A stretch of 64,000 bases of DNA from Opitutaceae bacterium. GTDB taxonomy: Bacteria; Verrucomicrobiota; Verrucomicrobiia; Opitutales; Opitutaceae. The first letter of the stretch is position 1. Each line of letters begins with the position of its first letter. The stretch lies in contig JANQRT010000022.1 in NCBI GenBank assembly GCA_028284385.1, positions 1-64,000 of the forward strand. The letters run 5' to 3'. Under the pieces are notes generated by a model that saw only the letters and a program-made list of their open reading frames with translations, did not search any database and was not told where the DNA came from. Both the position numbers and the translations under genes were made by a program. Positions 33,438 to 42,462 of the stretch are shown here, one piece after another.

Positions 33438-34271
33438 TTAAGCATCTTTCCAGCTAAATCTCGGCTCGAAGCCTAGGACTCGCTTGGCCTTTCCAATGCT
33501 GAGAAGCGTTTCGTTTTCCGAAGTGCCTTCTTTAAGGGGCGATTCCGGAAAGACCGACTGCATGAGCTCCTTATTGGGCATCTTCATGACCGAATCGTTG
33601 GCTGCGATGATGAAGTAGTCGGCTCCGGAAAAGTCGGCCTCGAGTGCGCAACGAGCTGCTAAGCCAGCGTCTCGAGCGTCGATGTAGCCCCAAAGGTTCC
33701 ATTTTCGAGCTCGAGGATTGTCCTGCCATGTCTCGAAACGAGCGTAGTCATGTGGCTCCATTATATTCGAATATCTTAATCCTATGAATGGAATGCCGCT
33801 CCAGCGATTGAACTGGCGCGCCATTTCTTCGCCTATGACTTTCGTTAACGAGTAAACGCTTTCCGGATACAATGGCTGAGATTCGTCTAATGGGGCGTAG
33901 ATCGGCTTTTCCTTCTCGAATGGCAGACCAAGGCAGGTCTCGCTCGAAGCCCAGACCACACGCTCTAGCTTGAGCTTCATAGCCGCGCTGAACACATTGT
34001 ACGTACTAAGACTATTAATACGAAAACACTCGTTTTCAGGAACGACCATGTTGTTGGGAATGGCGGCTTGATGCACAACCGCGTCGGCCATTCGCAGAAT
34101 GTCAATGGTCTGACCGAAGTCCGTCAGATCCGTCTTCAGGAATTTCGCGCCACTGGTCTGCGGAGGCGGGACGACGTCGGCATTGATCACCTCGTAGTCG
34201 TGCTCGATTAGTTCATTGATGGTGGCGCGTCCTGCCTTGCCGCTTCCTCCGGTGACAACGATTTTTTTCAT
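33438..34271 (-). CDS. NAD(P)-dependent epimerase/dehydratase (extended SDR)
   Basis: The 277-residue protein has the Rossmann motif VVTGGSGKAGRATINEL at the N-terminus and the catalytic YSLTK (YxxxK) in the middle, with a Ser in VWASSETCLG upstream. It is an extended short-chain dehydrogenase of the nucleoside-diphosphate-sugar epimerase type. Genes of this subgroup in carbohydrate loci may act on sugar lactones or uronates; the exact reaction is not readable. No signal peptide. Confidence 0.87.
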   Translation of the reverse strand: MKKIVVTGGSGKAGRATINELIEHDYEVINADVVPPPQTSGAKFLKTDLTDFGQTIDILRMADAVVHQAAIPNNMVVPENECFRINSLSTYNVFSAAMKLKLERVVWASSETCLGLPFEKEKPIYAPLDESQPLYPESVYSLTKVIGEEMARQFNRWSGIPFIGLRYSNIMEPHDYARFETWQDNPRARKWNLWGYIDARDAGLAARCALEADFSGADYFIIAANDSVMKMPNKELMQSVFPESPLKEGTSENETLLSIGKAKRVLGFEPRFSWKDA

Positions 34272-34548
34272 AAGCGAGTATTGTATTTCACGGAGAAAAC
34301 GGGCGGCAAGCCTGGATGTGGGTTATTCGGCTGCCTTCCGCTAAGTCGCTTAAATCATTTTTTCAAATTAACCTCAAAAGAACGCGTCCAGAGCACACGT
34401 TCCACCTTTTCAGCATGAAAGCCAGATGGAGCGAGACCTCTGGATTCGCTTTCTATTTGGTTGACGAACTTCGACTGATACCGCCGCGCCTGGATTTGTC
34501 CAATAAGATGTCGCCTTCTGTACGTGAGGTAGCCAAGAATCTTGAGAA

Positions 34549-35322
34549 ATGCATAAGCTGTACACTCCGATTCGAGATAAAGTTCTAGCTGGCGAAACGC
34601 TTTCGGGAACTTTCGTTAACCTAGGCTCTGCTACTGCAGCGGAAATCGTCGCCCAGAGCGGATTCGATTGGATGTTAATCGATCTTGAGCATGGCTACGG
34701 CGCTCACGAATCGATGGTCAGCCAACTTCAGGCTGTCTCGCGAACCGAATGTTCACCCATCGTTCGCATCGCCTGGAACGATCCGGTGCGAGTCAAACGT
34801 GTACTCGACATGGGGGCCGCCGGAATCATGTTTCCATTCGTGAATACAGCTTCGGAAGCAGAGGAAGCTGTGCAAGCGATGCGTTATCCGCCCCTAGGCA
34901 TTAGGGGCGTCTCGCGATTGTCGCGAGCTAGTGAATACGGAGCCGACTTCGAGAATTATTTTGGCAATGCCCATAAGACGCTGACTACCTTCGTCCAAAT
35001 CGAAACGCCGGAGGCCTTGGAGAATGTTGAAGCGATTGCGGCGGTTGAAGGGGTTGATGTGCTTTTCTTAGGACCCATGGATCTGTCAGTGAATCTTAGT
35101 ATTACCGAGCAATTCGAGCATCCCGATTTCGTATCCGCTCGCAAGCGGATCGCCCAAGCGGCCAAGCAGGCTGGGAAAGCGGCAGGTATTCTGCTTTTAC
35201 TAGCCGGCTCCGTCGAAGATTGTATTGAAGAAGGTTATACCGTTATAGCCATAGGCTCCGATAGTGGGGCCTTGATCGGAGGCATGAAAAGCATGGCTCA
35301 AAAGATTAACGCTCAGAAATAA
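34549..35322 (+). CDS. HpcH/HpaI-family aldolase (2-keto-3-deoxy sugar acid aldolase type)
   Basis: The 257-residue protein is a class II, metal-dependent pyruvate aldolase. Characteristic blocks are DWMLIDLEHGYGAHE (catalytic His), PIVRIAWND (pyruvate-binding Arg), VQIETPEALENVEAIAAVEG (metal Glu) and LFLGPMDLSVNL (metal Asp). Relatives include HpaI and the 2-keto-3-deoxy-L-rhamnonate aldolase RhmA, which splits to pyruvate and lactaldehyde. Given the rhamnose locus 6 kb away, a RhmA-like function is attractive but unproven. It stands alone; the 277-bp region before it holds only a doubtful small open frame. Confidence 0.85.
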   Translation: MHKLYTPIRDKVLAGETLSGTFVNLGSATAAEIVAQSGFDWMLIDLEHGYGAHESMVSQLQAVSRTECSPIVRIAWNDPVRVKRVLDMGAAGIMFPFVNTASEAEEAVQAMRYPPLGIRGVSRLSRASEYGADFENYFGNAHKTLTTFVQIETPEALENVEAIAAVEGVDVLFLGPMDLSVNLSITEQFEHPDFVSARKRIAQAAKQAGKAAGILLLLAGSVEDCIEEGYTVIAIGSDSGALIGGMKSMAQKINAQK

Positions 35323-35387
35323 GCGAATGTCTTCTTCTATTTCTCCTTCTTCTGTCCTCTCTCAAATTGGGGTAGAAGAAGATTGAG

Positions 35388-36854
35388 CTAAAAATAGCAG
35401 GTTTCCTCAGGACCTAGATCCACGGCGAAAGCGGTCTGGTCGAAAGCCTCTTTCATTAAACGAAATTTCGTATCCGAATGTTCAGGACTATTCCAGAGAT
35501 TTTCGAATTCATCCGGGTCGTTTTCCAGGTCGAAGAGCTCGCCGTGTTCGTATCCATGATACACTGTCAGCTTGAACCGTTTTTCGCGAATCATGGTAGC
35601 TCGACTGCCTTTCCAATGCTCTCTGCCCGGTCGTAGAAGACTCAAGGCTTTGTAGTACTCGCAACGCACGGATTCGCGATGAACGTCGGTTTTTCCTTCA
35701 AGCAATTGTCTTAGGGATCGTCCTGTCATCGCTTTGGGAATGGGTTCGTTGGCGTAATCTAGGAGCGTGGGGGCTATGTCGAGCAATTCGACCAGAGCAT
35801 CTGTCTGAACACCCTGCGGCAGTGAGCCCGGCCAGGAAAAGATGAGAGGAACGTGGACTAGGCCTTCGTAGAAACGGCAGCCTTTGAACATCAACCCGTG
35901 GTCGCCTAGGCTTTCGCCATGATCGCTCATGAAAATGATCAGCGTATTCTCTCGCTGACCAGTGGCTTCCAGAGTTTCCAAAAGCCGGCCGACATGATCG
36001 TCGATCTGTTCGATCATGGCGTAGTAGTTGGCCTTCATTTCCTTTGCCTTGCACTCCTCGGGAGTTTGAGGGCTACTGTAGAATTCGATGTCACTCAATT
36101 TGGCCTGAGCCTGCAAGTCGCTGTCTCGGTAGATGGGTCCGGGCAAGTCATCAGCTTGGTAACGGTCCGCGTATTCGGGTGGAGCGTCCATCGGATGGTG
36201 AGGGTCGAAGAAATTCACGCTCATCAGCCAAGGCTGGTCCCAGTCGGTTTCGATAAACTCGATAGTTTTGTCGGCGCAGAACTTCGTTTGGTGTAGCTCG
36301 GGCGACATATATCCGTTTTTTCGGTACAATTGCCCAAGATTCTCTCCTTTTTCTTCAACCCATTCCGCATAGGCGTGACCTTCCGGCCAGAGATCGCGAT
36401 GGCTATGCGACCAATGGAAGACGCTGTATCCATCATCCTGTGGTCGTGGTTCGACACGCCCATGACATCCAGCCAAGTGAAGTTTTCCGGCCAATCCGCA
36501 ACAATAGCCAGCATCCGCCAGAAGTTTCGTTACTAAGGGAGCCGCTTCCGCCCAGCGATCGTTTCCGTTGCCGCATCCATGGACAGTGCTGGCGTACATG
36601 CCAGTCAGGAAGCTGGACCGACTCGGCGTGCAAATCGGACTTTGGCAAAAAGCGTTCAGGCAGGTCACGCCCTCGTGGACGAGTCGATCGATATTCGGGG
36701 TGCGAATGTGTTGATTGCCTAGCGCGGCAATCGTGTCCCATCTTTGCTGATCTGTGCAGATCCACAGCACATTGGGGCGGCGATCATTGGGGTCGGTTCG
36801 TTTCTTAGGTGGAATTCGATCAGTTGAGCTCATTGTCGAGAGGTTACCCGGCAT
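35388..36854 (-). CDS. Type I sulfatase without evident signal peptide
   Basis: A 488-residue sulfatase with the FGly signature CTPSR at residues 75-79 (CQSPICTPSRSSFLTGMYAS). PNVLWICTDQQRWD supplies the N-terminal metal Asp, and FMSDHGESLGDHG the downstream block. Residues 1-27 are charged and Pro-rich rather than hydrophobic, so the enzyme looks cytoplasmic, unlike the other three sulfatases here. A start at the internal ATG (residue 8) does not create a leader. Cytoplasmic sulfatases in this phylum would act on imported sulfated oligosaccharides; choline sulfatase-like proteins have a similar opening. Substrate unknown. Confidence 0.9.
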   Translation of the reverse strand: MPGNLSTMSSTDRIPPKKRTDPNDRRPNVLWICTDQQRWDTIAALGNQHIRTPNIDRLVHEGVTCLNAFCQSPICTPSRSSFLTGMYASTVHGCGNGNDRWAEAAPLVTKLLADAGYCCGLAGKLHLAGCHGRVEPRPQDDGYSVFHWSHSHRDLWPEGHAYAEWVEEKGENLGQLYRKNGYMSPELHQTKFCADKTIEFIETDWDQPWLMSVNFFDPHHPMDAPPEYADRYQADDLPGPIYRDSDLQAQAKLSDIEFYSSPQTPEECKAKEMKANYYAMIEQIDDHVGRLLETLEATGQRENTLIIFMSDHGESLGDHGLMFKGCRFYEGLVHVPLIFSWPGSLPQGVQTDALVELLDIAPTLLDYANEPIPKAMTGRSLRQLLEGKTDVHRESVRCEYYKALSLLRPGREHWKGSRATMIREKRFKLTVYHGYEHGELFDLENDPDEFENLWNSPEHSDTKFRLMKEAFDQTAFAVDLGPEETCYF

Positions 36855-37014
36855 TCAAATGACCCTCCTTTCGAACACAAGGTCTGATTCGCCTTCTATC
36901 GAATATTCTACTTAGACCAACCTAAAGCTGGTGGAGGCAGGATCTGAAACTCTCTCGCGAAAGATGCTTTGTAATCGAATTATGGATATTCCATTAAAGT
37001 TTGGCTCTAGCCGA

Positions 37015-38742
37015 TCAGCTTTGCTCCTGCTCCAGTCGGAATGCTGCCATCTCGTGATCATTTCTAACCAGCAAAACATCGTCCACTACAACCGGGTGGT
37101 TCCATGTCTTTCCCTCGATGGCAGGGATTTTCGCGTATTCAACTAGTTGATCGCTGGTAGCGGAAACCAAGGCGACCTCTCCTTTTTCCGATAGCACGAT
37201 GAGCAACTCCTGATCCGCCAGCAGCACGAGCTGGCCACGTCCGTAGCGACCTCCCTTCCATTTTCGCTTTCCGTCGGCCAGGTCGATGCAGGCGAGGATC
37301 CCGCTGTCAAAGCCGTAGGCGTGGTCCTTGTGGATCACCAAGTCGTTGAAATAGGGTTTCAATTTATTGGAGGTCCACAATTCTTCTGTTTTCCAGCCCT
37401 TGGATTCGGTAGTTATTTTGATACGACGAACCCCGCTTCTATCCCCTGTGCTAATGAGAAGTTCATCCTCCGCGATGAGGGACGGTTGGACAATGCTTAC
37501 TCCTGGCCAATTGTGTTCCCAGAGCAATGAACCGTCGATAGGAGAGACGCTCCTGGCGCCTGCTCCCATCATCTGCAGAATTTGAGCTTCGCCCTCGATC
37601 TCGAGCAAGTGGGGCGAACTATAACTGCCGCCGCCTTTTTTCCCAATCCATCTCGGTTCACCTGTATCCAAATCGTAAGCCGCCGGCGTTCCAATTAAGG
37701 CCACTACCACCATGTCTTCGAAAACCAATGGCGAGCTGGAAAATCCCCAGTCCGGTGTCTTGGTTTCCGTTTCAGCCGCCGCATTTCGGGACCAGATTAC
37801 GCTTCCATCGCGAGCGTCTAAGGCGTTGAGAATCCCTGTGGCTCCAAAAGTGTAAACGCGATCTCCTTTCAGGGTTGGCGTCGCTCTTGGCCCAGCCCCC
37901 GCATTGGATTCCCAAAAGCGCGTGGCATTCTTGTGTTTCCATACCGGTTCTCCGGTGGAAACTCGATAGCAGCCCACCACTTCTTCTTCACCCCTTTGCT
38001 CCTGGGTGTAAAAAAGATCACCCCTCACTGCAAAGGACGACCACCCTGGCCCAACTGGGCGCCGCCACATTTCAACAGGAGGTGAAGTCGACCAATCTGT
38101 CTGTATCCGCGTTCCCTCTACAATTCCTTTTCGATCAGGACCGCGAAAACCTGGCCATTCCGCTTTGGAGTCGTCTGCCAGGAGCGCTTCGCCAGTTGCG
38201 CTTAATTTCTCGCTAGCTTGGTCTAGAAGCCTTTCCTCCTTGGTTTTCGACCAGCGCCATTGGAAGTCCGAACTGCCTTCGCCACTCATTCCATCGGTTC
38301 GAAACAGAGTGAAGACTCCACAGACTAGCAGGACCGTAGCAGCCATGGATAAACGACGGTGGTTTATCGATAGATTCCTGCTGAACGCCGCCCAGAGCAC
38401 GAATGCCAAGCTTAAGACAGGGATCACGTAGATGAGAAACAGCATCCCCATTCCCCCCGTGGCGATTGAAACGTCAAGCAGTGGATAGGACCCGATTACG
38501 GCCAGGATCAACAAGGCAGCTCCTCCAGCGCGATCAGTCCAAGCCGCTCTGCTCAAAAACAGCCACCAAAGTATGATTAGCAAACCACAGGCAAGCCCCA
38601 CTAGCACTCCTATGATGGTTGCTTCGGGAAAGACAGCAGACACGACGAATCTAGTTATCCATTGAATAACTACAATTGCTATGCCCGGCCATAGACGGAG
38701 CGGCCTGTCTAGTATCGATTCGTTGGTTTTTTGCGGAGACAT
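37015..38742 (-). CDS. Membrane-anchored PQQ-like beta-propeller protein
   Basis: The 575-residue protein has four or five membrane segments in the first ~145 residues (for example IVVIQWITRFVVSAVF and TIIGVLVGLACGLLIILWWL). A long periplasmic propeller follows, with PQQ/BamB-like repeats: PVWKHKNATRFWE, ILNALDARDGSVIWSRNAAA, DLDTGEPRWIGKKGGG, DGSLLWEHNWPG and ADGKRKWKGGRYG. WPGFRGPDRKGIVEG at the start of the propeller is frequent in planctomycete and verrucomicrobial propeller proteins. No dehydrogenase residues are evident, so it is more probably a binding or scaffold protein than a PQQ enzyme. Confidence 0.85.
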   Translation of the reverse strand: MSPQKTNESILDRPLRLWPGIAIVVIQWITRFVVSAVFPEATIIGVLVGLACGLLIILWWLFLSRAAWTDRAGGAALLILAVIGSYPLLDVSIATGGMGMLFLIYVIPVLSLAFVLWAAFSRNLSINHRRLSMAATVLLVCGVFTLFRTDGMSGEGSSDFQWRWSKTKEERLLDQASEKLSATGEALLADDSKAEWPGFRGPDRKGIVEGTRIQTDWSTSPPVEMWRRPVGPGWSSFAVRGDLFYTQEQRGEEEVVGCYRVSTGEPVWKHKNATRFWESNAGAGPRATPTLKGDRVYTFGATGILNALDARDGSVIWSRNAAAETETKTPDWGFSSSPLVFEDMVVVALIGTPAAYDLDTGEPRWIGKKGGGSYSSPHLLEIEGEAQILQMMGAGARSVSPIDGSLLWEHNWPGVSIVQPSLIAEDELLISTGDRSGVRRIKITTESKGWKTEELWTSNKLKPYFNDLVIHKDHAYGFDSGILACIDLADGKRKWKGGRYGRGQLVLLADQELLIVLSEKGEVALVSATSDQLVEYAKIPAIEGKTWNHPVVVDDVLLVRNDHEMAAFRLEQEQS

Positions 38743-38924
38743 GGTGGTTGCTGATTTCAGGATTTGGCTGCGAGGGCTAGCTTTGTTTGGCCAATCGACT
38801 ACTAGCCATTAATCCCTTCTACACGTCGATTTCCAGTCGGGTTACATATTTTTACTCCGCGGCCTGGCTTTCCGGAAAGGAAACCAGTTCCTACATATGA
38901 ATCGCTACTAGCTGAGCTGGATGG

Positions 38925-39359
38925 CTACTTCACGGAAATAAGAACTTCCGTCTCGAGCTTGGATTCGTCTTCAGTCCAGTGACCATAGATTTCCACGCTT
39001 GGCTTGGTAGCGGTCATCTCTCTGCTTTTCAGGGCTTCCCACATTCCGCGGTGAACTTCTCCCAATTTAGAATAGGCTCCAACGTGCTTCCAGTAAGCGT
39101 ATTTTGCTAGGGAAACCTCTCGCTTGATTAGAAGTGACGCGTTGTTTTCGCTCTCTTCAAGTTCGACCCCGACGAACAAGTCTTCCCCTTCGTAAACCCA
39201 GTAGTTTATTCCTTTATGTTTCAATTGGCGGGTGGCGATTTCATTCCACATTTCGTCCATCAGCCGTCGGCCTATACCAGCCCAATCGTTGTTTTCGACC
39301 TTTTCCGAAAATCCGTGGAGAATGAAGGCAACAGGTTTTGTAATAATCTCGATTTCCAT
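38925..39359 (-). CDS. GyrI-like small-molecule-binding domain protein
   Basis: I start at the ATG 39359 (MEIEIITKPV), because GGAGA lies five bases upstream; 144 residues result. The protein is a free-standing GyrI-like/AraC effector-binding domain: it opens with a conserved strand, contains HKGINYWVYEGEDLFVGVEL, then KYAYWKHVGAYSKLGEVHRG and ends with YGHWTEDESKLETEVLISVK. Such domains bind cationic or aromatic small molecules or inhibit gyrase toxins. It lies 42 bases downstream of the VOC gene and is probably co-transcribed with it. Confidence 0.8.
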   Translation of the reverse strand: MEIEIITKPVAFILHGFSEKVENNDWAGIGRRLMDEMWNEIATRQLKHKGINYWVYEGEDLFVGVELEESENNASLLIKREVSLAKYAYWKHVGAYSKLGEVHRGMWEALKSREMTATKPSVEIYGHWTEDESKLETEVLISVK

Positions 39360-39401
39360 TGGATTCTCCATTCTTGATTCAGTATCCAAATTCAAGTTAC
39401 A

Positions 39402-39773
39402 CTATACATGCTGGTCTACGAGGATGGGATTCCCATCGGGATCGATTGCCATGAAGCTGGCTGGTCCAGTGCTTGAAGGATCGGCTTCGGTGGCCAATTG
39501 AACCCCTTGCTCTTTTAATTGCCTTTGTAGTTCCCTTACATCCGTAAAGGATTCGAGCTTGTTGGCATTGCTGTCCCAGCCTGGATTGAAGGTAAGCATA
39601 TTCTTCTCGAACATTCCTTGGAAGAGGCCGATTACATGATCGCCGTTTTTCAGAATGAGCCAATTTTGGGAGGCGTCGCCGCCAAACACGGTGAAGCCGA
39701 ACTTCTCGTAGAAGGTTTTCGAAGCTTCGAGGTCCTTAACGGATAGACTGACTGAAAACGCGCCGAGTTGCAT
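39402..39773 (-). CDS. VOC-family protein
   Basis: The 123-residue protein is a vicinal-oxygen-chelate fold: MQLGAFSVSLSVKDLEASKT, then FYEKFGFTVFGGDAS opens the first half, and FMAIDPDGNPILVDQHV closes the second. Metal ligands are not all evident, so it may be a binding protein or an antibiotic-resistance relative rather than a glyoxalase. It is paired with the downstream GyrI-like gene. Confidence 0.82.
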   Translation of the reverse strand: MQLGAFSVSLSVKDLEASKTFYEKFGFTVFGGDASQNWLILKNGDHVIGLFQGMFEKNMLTFNPGWDSNANKLESFTDVRELQRQLKEQGVQLATEADPSSTGPASFMAIDPDGNPILVDQHV

Positions 39774-39900
39774 GATGTGTGTTAGGTTGAGTTCGAGTGA
39801 TGGTATCCAATATCAATTGATACGTCACTGGCTTCTTCGAGCAAGGGAAGTTTCTATATTTTTGGATAGATCAGGCTTCATTATCCATTAGGGTGGATCT

Positions 39901-40896
39901 ATGCGCTCTCTCGCCATTCTAATGATCGGGCTGAATTTGCCTATTGTTTTCGCCCAGAAAGGAGCATCCGTCATTTCCTATTTCGGATACGATGATTGCA
40001 TCCGACTTGAAAACGAAATTTGCGAAGTGATTCTCTGTCCAGCTGCAGGTGGACGTGTATTGGTTTATTCAAGACAGGGCGAAAATGCTTTGTATGCCCG
40101 CGAAGACGAAAAAGGCTATCGCTATGACCCAAAAAAAGGCGATCAGCCCTTCATGGCAGGTGGACGCTTCGACATTGGCCCGGAGAAGATCGTCCCTCGG
40201 CGACCAGAACTTTTTCATGGTCCCTGGGAAGGGGAAATCACCGGCGATCGTCAGGCTCGTCTGATCAGTGTGAAGCATGAGGCTACCGGTGTGCAGCTCA
40301 TGCGTGATTTCACTCTGGACGAAAGCGGTACCCGCCTGGTCTGCGTGCAGACTATGATTAATATATCGGACCGCGAAACCAACTGGTGCTACTGGAGTCG
40401 GACCTTGAGCGTGGGTGGCGGTATTTGCGTCATTCCGCTGACCGATCCTTCGAAGTATCCAAATGACTATGTCATGTACGGCCCCGACAGTTCCATCATG
40501 TATCGGCCGGTTGATGAACACATCTACCGAAGGGACGATTTTCTTATTGTCGATGGAGCCCCCAAGCGTCCAAAGCTGGGAATGGATTCTTACGCTGGCT
40601 GGTTTGGCTATCTAACGCCGAGCAATCTGCTTTTTCTCAAAAAATATCCTACGTATCCAGAAAGAAATTATAACGAAATCGCAGGTCTCACCATTTCCAT
40701 TTGGTATGTGGAAAACTGGCGAGGCTGGCTTTCCACCTGTGAACTCGAGCCTATCGGTCCTAAGGAAACCCTCCAGCCTGGCGAGCAAGCTACCTTTACC
40801 GAAGAATGGTGGCTAGTGCCCCATGATTTTCCTGAAGATTCGAAAGACTTGGACCTTGAGACGCTAAAACGGGTTGCGGAAGCCACTTTCGATTAA
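39901..40896 (+). CDS. Secreted aldose-epimerase-like beta-sandwich protein
   Basis: The 331-residue protein has a short signal peptide (MRSLAILMIGLNLPIVFAQ). The region IRLENEICEVILCPAAGGRV and EPIGPKETLQPGEQATFTEE (about residue 285) recall galactose-mutarotase-like proteins of the DUF4380 type. A catalytic His/Glu pair of true mutarotases is not obvious. It lies upstream of the rhamnose locus in opposite orientation, so a carbohydrate-binding or mutarotase role is plausible but unproven. Confidence 0.65.
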   Translation: MRSLAILMIGLNLPIVFAQKGASVISYFGYDDCIRLENEICEVILCPAAGGRVLVYSRQGENALYAREDEKGYRYDPKKGDQPFMAGGRFDIGPEKIVPRRPELFHGPWEGEITGDRQARLISVKHEATGVQLMRDFTLDESGTRLVCVQTMINISDRETNWCYWSRTLSVGGGICVIPLTDPSKYPNDYVMYGPDSSIMYRPVDEHIYRRDDFLIVDGAPKRPKLGMDSYAGWFGYLTPSNLLFLKKYPTYPERNYNEIAGLTISIWYVENWRGWLSTCELEPIGPKETLQPGEQATFTEEWWLVPHDFPEDSKDLDLETLKRVAEATFD

Positions 40897-40947
40897 GTAT
40901 TTCGTTTCCTTGCATTGAATGGCGCAAAATACTCCTGATTTCCTGAA

Positions 40948-41009
40948 GGACGACTCGGCGAGTCGTCCCTACCAAATTCATCAGGTAGGGATGAGTCGCT
41001 GACTCATCC
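40948..41009. repeat. REP-like palindromic pair, stem family GACTC
   Basis: Two hairpins back to back: GGACGACT/AGTCGTCC (40948-40968) followed by CTACC, then GGTAGGGATGAGTC with GACTCATCC (40984-41009). Each has a GTAG foot (read as CTAC on the left one). It lies after the convergent genes at 39901 and rhaA. A decayed copy (GGTAGTGGTCAG) may lie just after, around 41026. Confidence 0.88.
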
Positions 41010-41128
41010 GTAAATCGCTATTTAAGGTAGTGGTCAGTATCTTCTACGACCTCCAAACCGAAGAATAGTTAGGGAATAGGTCGGCTGTTATCCTAGATAT
41101 CTAATACCTAAAAACCGGCAAACGAGAA

Positions 41129-42433
41129 CTAGGCTCTCGTTTGCAAAGCTTCTGCCTCGTAGGCTTCGACGTCGTCTAGCCAGAGGGCTCCGGTGGGCGT
41201 GTCGCCTTTCAGGCAGAGCATATCCCAGACTGCATTGAAGGGCAGGGTCTTAGCTGCTTCCATGAGAGCCAGTTTCTGCCCGGATTTGCCTTCCGCCTCC
41301 AAGTTTTGGAGACGTTCGACAGGATCGAGCAAGCCGTAGAGGATTGCCTGGCGAGAGGCTCGGGTTCCAGTCACGTAGGCGATGATGCGGTTGATGCTGG
41401 CGTCGAAGAAATCGAGCGCCACGTAAACCCTGTCGAAAGCTCTTTGGCGGGCGATTTCGATGAAAACATTTCTCACATCATCGTTGAAAAGAACCACATG
41501 ATCGGAGTCCCAGCGGATAGGACGGCTAGTGTGGATAAGCAGCTTTTTGTGGAAGCAAAGATGAGCCGAGATCTTATCCGCAATCGACTCGGTGGGATGG
41601 AAGTGCCCCATGTCCAAGCAAAGAACCTTTTCGCGACTCAAGGCGTAGTTGGCGTAGAAGTCGTTAGATCCGACCACGTAATCCTCGGAGGCCAGTCCGA
41701 AGAGCTTGCCTTCGACCGCGTCCACGCAGCTAGGGCCAATACCATGGGATTCATCGAAAATCGCGTCGTAGGATTCGACCAGTCTCTGTCGAGGCCCTGA
41801 CCGATCGGCTGGATTGTCCTTATGTCCGTCGGGTGTCCAGTGATTATTGACGCAAACGTCGCCCAAGGCATTTGCCATTCCTTCGGCAATGCGACGGCTA
41901 GCAATGCCATGTTGTATCCAGAAATCTCGGATGCCTTTATCTGCATGGCTCAAGGTATAGCCGTCATTGGCCTTGGGGTGAGCAAAGTAGGTCGGATTGA
42001 AGTCCAGCCCGATCTTCTCCTCCTTGGCCCAGTCTATGTAGTTGCTGAAGTGAGACGTTTCAATGGCGTCGCGATCGATGATCTTTTCTCCCGTCTCGCA
42101 GTAGAAGGCGTGCAGGTTGAGTCGATGTTTGCCTGGCAGGATTGAAAGGGCCTTGGACAAGTCTTGGCGAAGCTCGTCCCCATTCCTCGCCTTACCTGGG
42201 TAGTTGCCCGTGGCCATAATGCCTCCACCTTCGACCGCTTCTTCTTTAGTTTCGAAACCGCCTACATCATCCGCCTGCCAGCAATGCAGGCTTATGGGCG
42301 TATTCAAAGCTTGATTAATCGCGGCATCGGTATCCACGTCTAAAGCCGCGTAGGCTTCCTTGGCGTGCTCGTATTGCTGCTCGATCTGGGTGTCGGTTCT
42401 CGGAGAACCGTAATAGGATTCGTTGGCGGGCAT
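41129..42433 (-). CDS. rhaA: L-rhamnose isomerase
   Basis: RhaA interconverts L-rhamnose and L-rhamnulose in the cytoplasm. The 434-residue protein contains the N-terminal signature SLHCWQADDVGGFE (from residue 49), then ATGNYPGKARNGDELRQDL and LNLHAFYCE, all conserved in RhaA. Metal-binding residues appear in LDFNPTYFAHPKA, the His of NHWTPDG, and LCLDMGHFHPTESI. It is the last gene of the leftward run that starts at pduL, 30 bases after the AraC regulator gene. With rhaB at 52031 and the aldolase at 44581 the catabolic route from rhamnose to DHAP and lactaldehyde is complete. Confidence 0.95.
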   Translation of the reverse strand: MPANESYYGSPRTDTQIEQQYEHAKEAYAALDVDTDAAINQALNTPISLHCWQADDVGGFETKEEAVEGGGIMATGNYPGKARNGDELRQDLSKALSILPGKHRLNLHAFYCETGEKIIDRDAIETSHFSNYIDWAKEEKIGLDFNPTYFAHPKANDGYTLSHADKGIRDFWIQHGIASRRIAEGMANALGDVCVNNHWTPDGHKDNPADRSGPRQRLVESYDAIFDESHGIGPSCVDAVEGKLFGLASEDYVVGSNDFYANYALSREKVLCLDMGHFHPTESIADKISAHLCFHKKLLIHTSRPIRWDSDHVVLFNDDVRNVFIEIARQRAFDRVYVALDFFDASINRIIAYVTGTRASRQAILYGLLDPVERLQNLEAEGKSGQKLALMEAAKTLPFNAVWDMLCLKGDTPTGALWLDDVEAYEAEALQTRA

Positions 42434-42462
42434 TCGGTTGAGTAGGTCGTTCTAAAGAGTAT

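Noticed and set aside
34316-34588. Possible 90-codon gene upstream of the HpaI-type aldolase
   Set aside because: No recognisable domain, no clear ribosome-binding site, and it overlaps the aldolase start; left as intergenic.
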